From: Flavobacteriales bacterium
Lineage (GTDB): Bacteria > Bacteroidota > Bacteroidia > NS11-12g > UBA9320
Length of the DNA stretch: 64,000 bases
Direction of reading: 5' to 3'
Assembly: GCA_020635355.1 (NCBI GenBank)
Contig: JACJZW010000006.1
Location: forward strand, 62,001-126,000
Shown: positions 58,865-64,000 of the stretch, piece after piece
How the letters are laid out: each line of letters starts with the position of its first letter
Position numbering within the stretch: position 1 is the stretch's first letter
Notes under the pieces: generated by a model
Database searches by the model: none
What the model saw: the letters and a program-made list of their open reading frames with translations, nothing else
What the model was told of the DNA's origin: nothing
Position numbers and translations under genes: made by a program

Positions 58865-59980
58865 TTAATCTTCCCAGTCTGCAATGAATACGTTAGTGTC
58901 TCGTGTTCCACCGTTATTCCGGTTGGAAGAGAACATTAATTTCTTGCCGTCAAAGGAGAACATCGGGAATGCATTGAAATTACTCTCTGTGGTGATTTGT
59001 TCCAATCCGCTACCGTCTGTGTTGATCATGAAAAGATTGAACTCATATCCTCGATCGGAGAAGTGATTGCTGCTGAAGATGATTTTCTCACCGGAAGGAT
59101 GATAAAAAGGTGCCCAGTTGGCTTTACCCAATTGCGTAATTTGCTTTAAGTCGGAACCGTCAACATTGCAGGTATAGATTTCCATATTAGTTGGAGCAAC
59201 CAATCCTTGGGCGAGGTAATCCTTGTATTCCTTAATCTCTTCCGGAGTTTTGGGTCGGGACGATCGGAATACCAACTTGGTGCCATCCGGTGAGAAGAAT
59301 GCCCCACCATCATATCCCAAATCTTTTGTGATTTGTTTTACATCGGTACCGTCAATGTTCATGGTATACAGTTCCAAATCACCGGATCGGGTGGAGGTAA
59401 AGACGATTTTATCGCCCTTTGGGGAAACAGTGGCTTCGGCATCATAGCCATCTTGGTTGGTTAATTGATTCACAATTTTCCCTTCCAAATCGGCAACAAA
59501 AATGTCGTAGCCCTTGTAGATGGGCCAAAGGTATTTTCCTCCGGGAACGTATTCGGGAACGGGCGGACAAGCGCTATCCGCCAGATGAGTGGACGCATAA
59601 ACGATGTGTTTTCCGTCGGGTAAGAAATAGCTGCAAGTTGTTCTGCCCAATCCGGTGCTTACCATGGATGGTGTAATGCTGTCGCGATCGGCTTCAGCCA
59701 ATGACATCGCGAAAATCTGATCGCATCCTACGTTCCACTTAGCATAATCGCTTTGAAAAACCACCTTGGTGTTGTCGAAACTGAAGTAGGCTTCGGCATT
59801 GTTTCCGCCATACGTGAGTTGGTGAACATTTTTCAAGTGATGCTCATTTGGCCCGGCCAAATCGGGTTTAGAGCTTGAAATGGTATCACGTTGGGAATCG
59901 GCTTGATCATGAATATGTTGATTGCTGGTTGAGCAGCCAATGAAAATTAGAAAAAGCGATAGGATGGTGAGTAGGCGCAT
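58865..59980 (-). CDS. PD40 beta-propeller lipoprotein (TolB-like)
   Basis: The 371-residue protein has a lipoprotein signal with Cys16 (FLIFIGCSTSNQ). The rest is a series of WD40-like PD40 repeats: SPKGDKIVFTSTRSGDLELY, SPDGTKLVFRSSRPKT, HPSGEKIIFSSNHF, FDGKKLMFSSNRNNGGTRD, with alternating MNIDGTDVKQI and NTDGSGLEQI units. This is the TolB propeller type; without a TolB N-domain it is probably a separate periplasmic or surface lipoprotein of unknown partner. Confidence 0.85.
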   Translation of the reverse strand: MRLLTILSLFLIFIGCSTSNQHIHDQADSQRDTISSSKPDLAGPNEHHLKNVHQLTYGGNNAEAYFSFDNTKVVFQSDYAKWNVGCDQIFAMSLAEADRDSITPSMVSTGLGRTTCSYFLPDGKHIVYASTHLADSACPPVPEYVPGGKYLWPIYKGYDIFVADLEGKIVNQLTNQDGYDAEATVSPKGDKIVFTSTRSGDLELYTMNIDGTDVKQITKDLGYDGGAFFSPDGTKLVFRSSRPKTPEEIKEYKDYLAQGLVAPTNMEIYTCNVDGSDLKQITQLGKANWAPFYHPSGEKIIFSSNHFSDRGYEFNLFMINTDGSGLEQITTESNFNAFPMFSFDGKKLMFSSNRNNGGTRDTNVFIADWED

Positions 59981-59996
59981 GGGCTAAATTTTGCGG

Positions 59997-60004
59997 CAAA
60001 TATA
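59997..60004 (-). promoter_or_regulatory. -7 element TATATTTG for propeller lipoprotein
   Basis: Perfect TAnnTTTG on the minus strand about 16 bases before ATG 59980; the -33 (TTC) is weak. Confidence 0.45.
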
Positions 60005-60034
60005 GACCTCTGATCAGTAGGATCGAAGTGAGAG

Positions 60035-61054
60035 TTAAAGGTTTCGGATGGCAAATTGGATCACCGCATCTTCCTTGTGCGGCTTGTGAAATTTACGGAA
60101 TTCAATCAGGTAAAAATACAGATCTTCACTACGCAGAACAATGGTTCTATGATCGCTCACCTGATACTGGTTGATGTCGGGATTCCAATCATACCAGGAA
60201 TTTCCAATGGTGTTGCGAGATTGGGAATATTCCAGTATTTCGGCATCGAAGAAACCGAGATCAGAGAACGAGTTGGTCGAGTCAAAAGAAGCCCAACGTT
60301 TATACGGATTTAGCAAGAAGCCGTCAAACAGGATGTATTGAGGGGTTACGGAGTCTGAGCGGGTATACAGATTGCTGTAACGGGAGGTGTCCATGAAGGT
60401 GGTGACTTGAAAATCCCAATCCCATTTTGGTGGTTCAAGTTCCAAAATCTGACCATCATTATCCAGTGATACGTACACGAAGTTGAAACTATCGTTCCGC
60501 GGGATGAACAATTTCCTGGGTTGTTTATCATCCACATCTCCGAAGGATATTTCGTAGCTATTGCCCCGAATACCATCTACCCGAAATTTCTTCATTTGAA
60601 AGGGCAGGTTGTATCGATCGAAGCCTCGGTTCAGGATGTAAACGTCTCCGAAGGATTGTGGTTTTTCGAAGTTGAAATCACCCCATTCTCCAACGGCAGA
60701 GCCGTCTTGAAATGAAGAGGGATTGTCATAGGTCCAAACATAGCTTCGGTATTCCGGACTGAATGCGGCCTCTATAGTTTTTGATTGGGTATTGTACACG
60801 CCCATTTTCTTGCCGGAATTTACCAGAATGGTAAAGTCCCCGGGTGTACAGGAAAAGGCCAGATCCCAGGTATAAATACCGTTGGAGGATTTTATTTCCT
60901 TGTCCCGCAAGCTATAAAACAGTTGTCCTTCTTTTCCCCGGTTGGTTTGAATTTCCTGAATAAATGGAGGTAACTCGGCTAATTTTTGATCATCCCGGAA
61001 ACAGGAGGGGAGAGCCAGTAGCCATACGATCGATATGAGCCACCAGCGTTTCAT
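60035..61054 (-). CDS. HmuY-like lipoprotein
   Basis: ATG 61054 overlaps the stop of the TonB-dependent receptor (ATGA) and gives 339 residues: signal peptide MKRWWLISIVWLLALPSC with lipobox Cys18. It resembles the HmuY family, which bind heme or other ligands at the surface: the WDLAFS motif (YTWDLAFSCTPGD near 60), WDWDFQVTTF near 230 and the end YFYLIEFRKFHKPHKEDAV (family: Y..I.F..F). The two W-D motifs suggest an internal repeat. Coupling with a TonB receptor supports nutrient uptake. Confidence 0.75.
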   Translation of the reverse strand: MKRWWLISIVWLLALPSCFRDDQKLAELPPFIQEIQTNRGKEGQLFYSLRDKEIKSSNGIYTWDLAFSCTPGDFTILVNSGKKMGVYNTQSKTIEAAFSPEYRSYVWTYDNPSSFQDGSAVGEWGDFNFEKPQSFGDVYILNRGFDRYNLPFQMKKFRVDGIRGNSYEISFGDVDDKQPRKLFIPRNDSFNFVYVSLDNDGQILELEPPKWDWDFQVTTFMDTSRYSNLYTRSDSVTPQYILFDGFLLNPYKRWASFDSTNSFSDLGFFDAEILEYSQSRNTIGNSWYDWNPDINQYQVSDHRTIVLRSEDLYFYLIEFRKFHKPHKEDAVIQFAIRNL

Positions 61055-63030
61055 AACACGCACGAAATTGAAATCCAACCTCTTCTGCCAATGTCCAGGG
61101 TAAACGGAACCTTGCTGTTAATCTCATCATCGCTCAATCGATCCAGTGGGAGGTATTTCCCGGCGATACTAATGGTGTTGGTGAGATTCTTTACCCCAAA
61201 GGACAACACGATTTTATCGTTGAACAACTTGCCACGGAAGGATACATCCATCATCCAGTAGTTGTTCTGATTGAAGTCTTCTAATTCTCCCAAAGCATTT
61301 TTTCGAATTTCGGAACGTTTCCCGCCATATTTCACAGCATACATCAACGAGAAATTCTCTTCTTTAAAATCGGTAAAAAATCGCCCCGACATTTCCTGAT
61401 AGAAGTAGTAACTACCTATCTCTTCGGGAAATTGATTCACTCCGTTATTGGCGAGATTCAGCTCTGCACGCACAATGCCTTGTTGGAGTTGAACGCCAAT
61501 GGATTGTCCGGTAAACTTTGCCGATTTGGTATTGAGGAATTGATACACCTGATTTTCCGGATTCACCCGAACCAACTGGATGGCGTTTTTGGTACTCTGC
61601 CAGAACATATTGGTGACTAACCGAAATGATTCGTTTCCCAGGTTAAGAACGGCGTTGAAGAGGCGATAGGTTTCGGCTTTCAGTCCCAGATTCCCCTTAA
61701 TATTTAGCGAGGGATCTTCGTATGTATAAAACTGTTCATTAAATGTTGGGATTCGATATCCTCGGGCGATCTGTCCGAGAAACACCGCATTCTCGCTCAT
61801 TCGGTACTTCATCTGACCGTTGTAGATCAGCGGGGTGTTGAACTTATCACTACTGTTATACCGAAGGCCTGTTCTGAACCACAGGTTCTCATTAGCCTTA
61901 TAAGTTCCTCTTCCATAAATCCCGAGCTGCGTAATATTGGTTTTGACCGCGTACAGAACACTTCGCTGAAGATCCCGTTGATGACTAAACTCCATTCCAA
62001 ACGAATAGTCAAAACGTTGTTCGGTATTGGCTCTTGCCAGTCGGATTTGGGCAAAGTACTCGTCGTATTTCAACTGATCAAACGGTAACAGATGGGGGTC
62101 CGGCTGAGCGCTCATATCGCTCAGAATCTTGATTTCCTTATCATTGGTAAGTCGATATCGATTGTACACATGGGAAAAATCCAACATGTGATACCTACTC
62201 AGCATGCCTCTGATTCCAGCCCGAAAGGTGGTGAGCTGCATGCGCTGATGGTTGTCATACACGCGTACGCTATTTGGGATTGGGTATCCCCGATCAATCG
62301 TTTGAGTGTGGGTGTTGTTCATGTTCAGGTAGGCGTGAACATTGGGCAGTAACAGGAATTTGTACATCAATTCTTCCTGATACTGAAGTATGGGCTTCCA
62401 TTGATACACCCGATTGGAATCGGATCCTTGCAAGCCGTTAAAAAAATACCTCCCACCGCCAACGGCTAATCGGTGTCGGCCCAAATTGAAGTAATTCCGG
62501 GTTCGGACATTGTATTCGTCCTTCCCTGAAAAGTTAAAGTTGGTGTAGGTGTGGGCGATGTTCCGATCCCTCCATCGCGTAACGATATTAATCACGACAC
62601 TATTAGCGTGTGAGCCATACAAGTCAGCGGAGGTGCCGTACAGAAATTCTATGCGCTCGACGTCACTGAGCGGAAATCGGTTTAAATCAATTTGATCAAT
62701 GGAGGATTGCCAAACGGGAAGGCCATCCAGCAGCACTTTCATGCCCTTGCGTCCATTCCCGGTATAATCCGTCGTAAACCCATCGGTACCGGTATAAACA
62801 GGTAGAAAGTTAAACTGATATCGAATCAGATCGTTGAGATTTTGGATGTTCAGGTGGTCTATTTCCTCACGGGTTACAATCCGGCTTTGATAAAATGATT
62901 CTGTCTGATCAATTTCAATAACCTGTCCCACCGATAGTTTTTGAGTGACGGCACTGTCACCTGTCGCAAAACCAATCAGCGGAAATAGCACGGCGGCTAC
63001 AAAGACAACAAAATCAGTAGCCTTCGACAT
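61051..63030 (-). CDS. TonB-dependent receptor
   Basis: ATG 63030 (MSKATDFVVFVAAVLFPLIG) gives a signal peptide and 659 residues; a TTG nine bases upstream lies in the -7 promoter element and is not used. The plug domain runs through VTREEIDHLNIQNLNDLIRY, NGRKGMKVLLDGLPVWQSSI and VERIEFLYGTSADLYGSHAN; the rest is a 22-strand barrel with the end LDRLSDDEINSKVPFTLDIG, and an aromatic-poor last strand. No carboxypeptidase-like pre-domain. Together with the HmuY-like lipoprotein and a metal ABC permease upstream, a heme, iron or other metal substrate is plausible. Confidence 0.9.
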   Translation of the reverse strand: MSKATDFVVFVAAVLFPLIGFATGDSAVTQKLSVGQVIEIDQTESFYQSRIVTREEIDHLNIQNLNDLIRYQFNFLPVYTGTDGFTTDYTGNGRKGMKVLLDGLPVWQSSIDQIDLNRFPLSDVERIEFLYGTSADLYGSHANSVVINIVTRWRDRNIAHTYTNFNFSGKDEYNVRTRNYFNLGRHRLAVGGGRYFFNGLQGSDSNRVYQWKPILQYQEELMYKFLLLPNVHAYLNMNNTHTQTIDRGYPIPNSVRVYDNHQRMQLTTFRAGIRGMLSRYHMLDFSHVYNRYRLTNDKEIKILSDMSAQPDPHLLPFDQLKYDEYFAQIRLARANTEQRFDYSFGMEFSHQRDLQRSVLYAVKTNITQLGIYGRGTYKANENLWFRTGLRYNSSDKFNTPLIYNGQMKYRMSENAVFLGQIARGYRIPTFNEQFYTYEDPSLNIKGNLGLKAETYRLFNAVLNLGNESFRLVTNMFWQSTKNAIQLVRVNPENQVYQFLNTKSAKFTGQSIGVQLQQGIVRAELNLANNGVNQFPEEIGSYYFYQEMSGRFFTDFKEENFSLMYAVKYGGKRSEIRKNALGELEDFNQNNYWMMDVSFRGKLFNDKIVLSFGVKNLTNTISIAGKYLPLDRLSDDEINSKVPFTLDIGRRGWISISCVL

Positions 63031-63036
63031 CCGATG

Positions 63037-63044
63037 CAAAGATA
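63037..63044 (-). promoter_or_regulatory. -7 element TATCTTTG for TonB receptor operon
   Basis: Perfect TAnnTTTG on the minus strand 6 bases before ATG 63030, so the transcript would be nearly leaderless. The perfect palindrome at 63056-63068 lies just upstream. Confidence 0.5.
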
Positions 63045-63055
63045 TACGTGAACAA

Positions 63056-63068
63056 ACGCGCAGCGCGT
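63056..63068. promoter_or_regulatory. 13-bp palindrome ACGCGC-A-GCGCGT, possible operator
   Basis: A perfect inverted repeat within a G/C-rich patch, 12 to 24 bases upstream of the TonB-receptor -7 element, between it and the expected -33 position. That location fits a repressor site. It does not look like a Fur box, which is A/T-rich. Confidence 0.35.
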
Positions 63069-63115
63069 GTGGAGTTGTTAAACCTTTGTCAACCTTGGAT
63101 AACCGCAGAGTCCGA

Positions 63116-63988
63116 TCAATTCGACGTTTGTGTCACCTGACGGCTCACTTGTCGGCGCTTAAACAAATCAACAGCAAACACGATGGCAAAGACCAAACCG
63201 ATAACCGACGAAATGGCACCGGCGATGGATCCATTGAGCCAAACGGCTGTGTAATAGCCAATTATGGAGCACACGATGCCAATTAGAATTGAGAGATAAA
63301 TCATCCTCTTGAAGGAGTGCGTGAGGAGGTAGGCCGTTGCCGGCGGACCCGCAATAAAAGCAATCACCAGTACGGCGCCAACTGATTCAAAACTTACGAC
63401 CGTGGTGAGTGATACACCGGCCATGAGGTAGTATTGCCAGAATACGACATTGATGCCAATGGCGGATGCAAAGGCTTCATCAAAGGTGGTGAGCACCAGT
63501 TTACGGTAGGCCATTATTACGGCTGAAACAATGATGATTAAGGTGGTTAACAGAATCCAGAACTGACGAGGGCCAATGTTCAATTCACCGATAAAGAGTG
63601 TGTCAATGGGTACATAAGCGATTTCACCGTAAAGCACGCATTCCTGATCTAAATCAACGTTGGATCCAAAAAACGAGATCAGGATGATGCCCACGGCAAA
63701 CAGGAAGGTGTATGAAATTCCGATGCTGGCATCGTTCTGGAGCTTCACCTTTTTGTTGAAGAATTGAATGAAGGTGGTTACGATCATTCCACTAGCAGCG
63801 GCTCCCATAAGCATGGGAAAGGAAGCGCGGCTGTTGGTCAGGAAATAGGCAATTACAATACCGGGTAAGACGGCATGGGAAATGGCATCGCCCACCATAG
63901 CCATCCGCCGCATGATCAAAAAACTTCCTAGAATGGCTGCGTTGGCGGCCACTAAAGAAGCAGTTATGATGATCCAGATATCGTTCAT
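63116..63988 (-). CDS. ABC-3 family metal permease (Zn/Mn type)
   Basis: The 290-residue membrane protein matches ZnuB/MntB/TroC-D permeases: opening AANAAILGSFLIMRRMAMVG-DAISHAVLPGIVIAYF, then GASIGISYTFLF-like segment (NDASIGISYTFLFAVGIILI), DEAFASAIGINVVFWQYYLM and SVGAVLVIAFIAGPPATAYL, about eight helices. Start ATG is 12 bases from the window end, so the ATPase and binding protein are outside. Zinc or manganese (or iron) cannot be distinguished. The TonB receptor gene follows 86 bases on, same strand. Confidence 0.9.
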   Translation of the reverse strand: MNDIWIIITASLVAANAAILGSFLIMRRMAMVGDAISHAVLPGIVIAYFLTNSRASFPMLMGAAASGMIVTTFIQFFNKKVKLQNDASIGISYTFLFAVGIILISFFGSNVDLDQECVLYGEIAYVPIDTLFIGELNIGPRQFWILLTTLIIIVSAVIMAYRKLVLTTFDEAFASAIGINVVFWQYYLMAGVSLTTVVSFESVGAVLVIAFIAGPPATAYLLTHSFKRMIYLSILIGIVCSIIGYYTAVWLNGSIAGAISSVIGLVFAIVFAVDLFKRRQVSRQVTQTSN

Positions 63989-64000
63989 CAGTATGGAATT

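Overview
The window looks like a chromosomal segment of a free-living member of the Bacteroidota. The evidence is consistent: two giant secreted proteins end in type B sorting domains of the type IX secretion system, promoters fit the phylum's TTG / TAnnTTTG pattern instead of -35/-10 boxes, lipoproteins are abundant, there is a HmuY-like protein with a TonB-dependent receptor and PorT-like outer-membrane barrels, and the dcw cluster carries a Bacteroidota-type FtsI with one PASTA domain. MurE has the DNPR signature of meso-diaminopimelate ligases. I see no rRNA, tRNA, CRISPR array, insertion sequence, integrase or phage gene.

Layout. 1-3170: the 3' part of a SulP anion transporter, an ECF sigma gene interrupted by an in-frame amber codon with an intact RskA-like anti-sigma gene, and a DinB-fold protein. 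3185-10838: an exported-protein operon with its own clear promoter (DUF1549-like lipoprotein, small paralogous lipoprotein, Tat-exported DUF1501 protein, CX4CH lipoprotein, small lipoprotein, 1156-residue type B T9SS cargo). 10899-14243: rplM-rpsI-rpsB-tsf, a strong terminator, then pyrH. 14413-24267: accessory region with a FISUMP lipoprotein that also shows HG...C clan-CD-like motifs, a thioredoxin-like/propeller-like pair, an orphan 579-residue protein, a GNAT acetyltransferase, a GDNDTYP protein co-transcribed with a second ECF sigma/anti-sigma pair, and a lysophospholipase-like hydrolase. 24282-29000: a 1572-residue cysteine-rich type B T9SS cargo. 29146-31290: rbfA, a LolC/E-type permease, pth. 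31291-33346: repeat-rich stretch with a DUF1801 protein, two tiny related reading frames, a lipoprotein and a LITAF-like zinc-ribbon protein.

33347-48190 (minus strand) is an uninterrupted dcw cluster: mraZ-rsmH-ftsL-ftsI-murE-mraY-murD-ftsW-murG-murC-ftsQ-ftsA-ftsZ, with MraZ boxes before mraZ and a terminator after ftsZ. It lacks murF, murB and ddl. A NusG/UpxY-like gene is divergent from mraZ and has its own MraZ-like double box. 48951-50931 is iscS-iscU-iscA. 51089-58859 holds methylmalonyl-CoA epimerase, an AI-2E-family permease, two outer-membrane barrels, YjdM, an ALDH7-type dehydrogenase, an M23 peptidase and a BCP peroxiredoxin. 58865-63988 holds a PD40 propeller lipoprotein and a likely metal/heme acquisition set: HmuY-like lipoprotein, TonB-dependent receptor and an ABC-3 (Zn/Mn) permease at the edge.

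The most unusual observations are the two tiny reading frames at 31919-32192 with a shared C-terminal G(H/Y)NHPFP(I/L)ES peptide, the MraZ-like box in front of the NusG-like gene, the DUF1549/DUF1501/T9SS operon, the possible HG...C peptidase-like domain joined to a FISUMP domain, and the amber-interrupted sigma factor. Starts were moved from the longest frame wherever a signal peptide, family alignment or promoter position argued for it.
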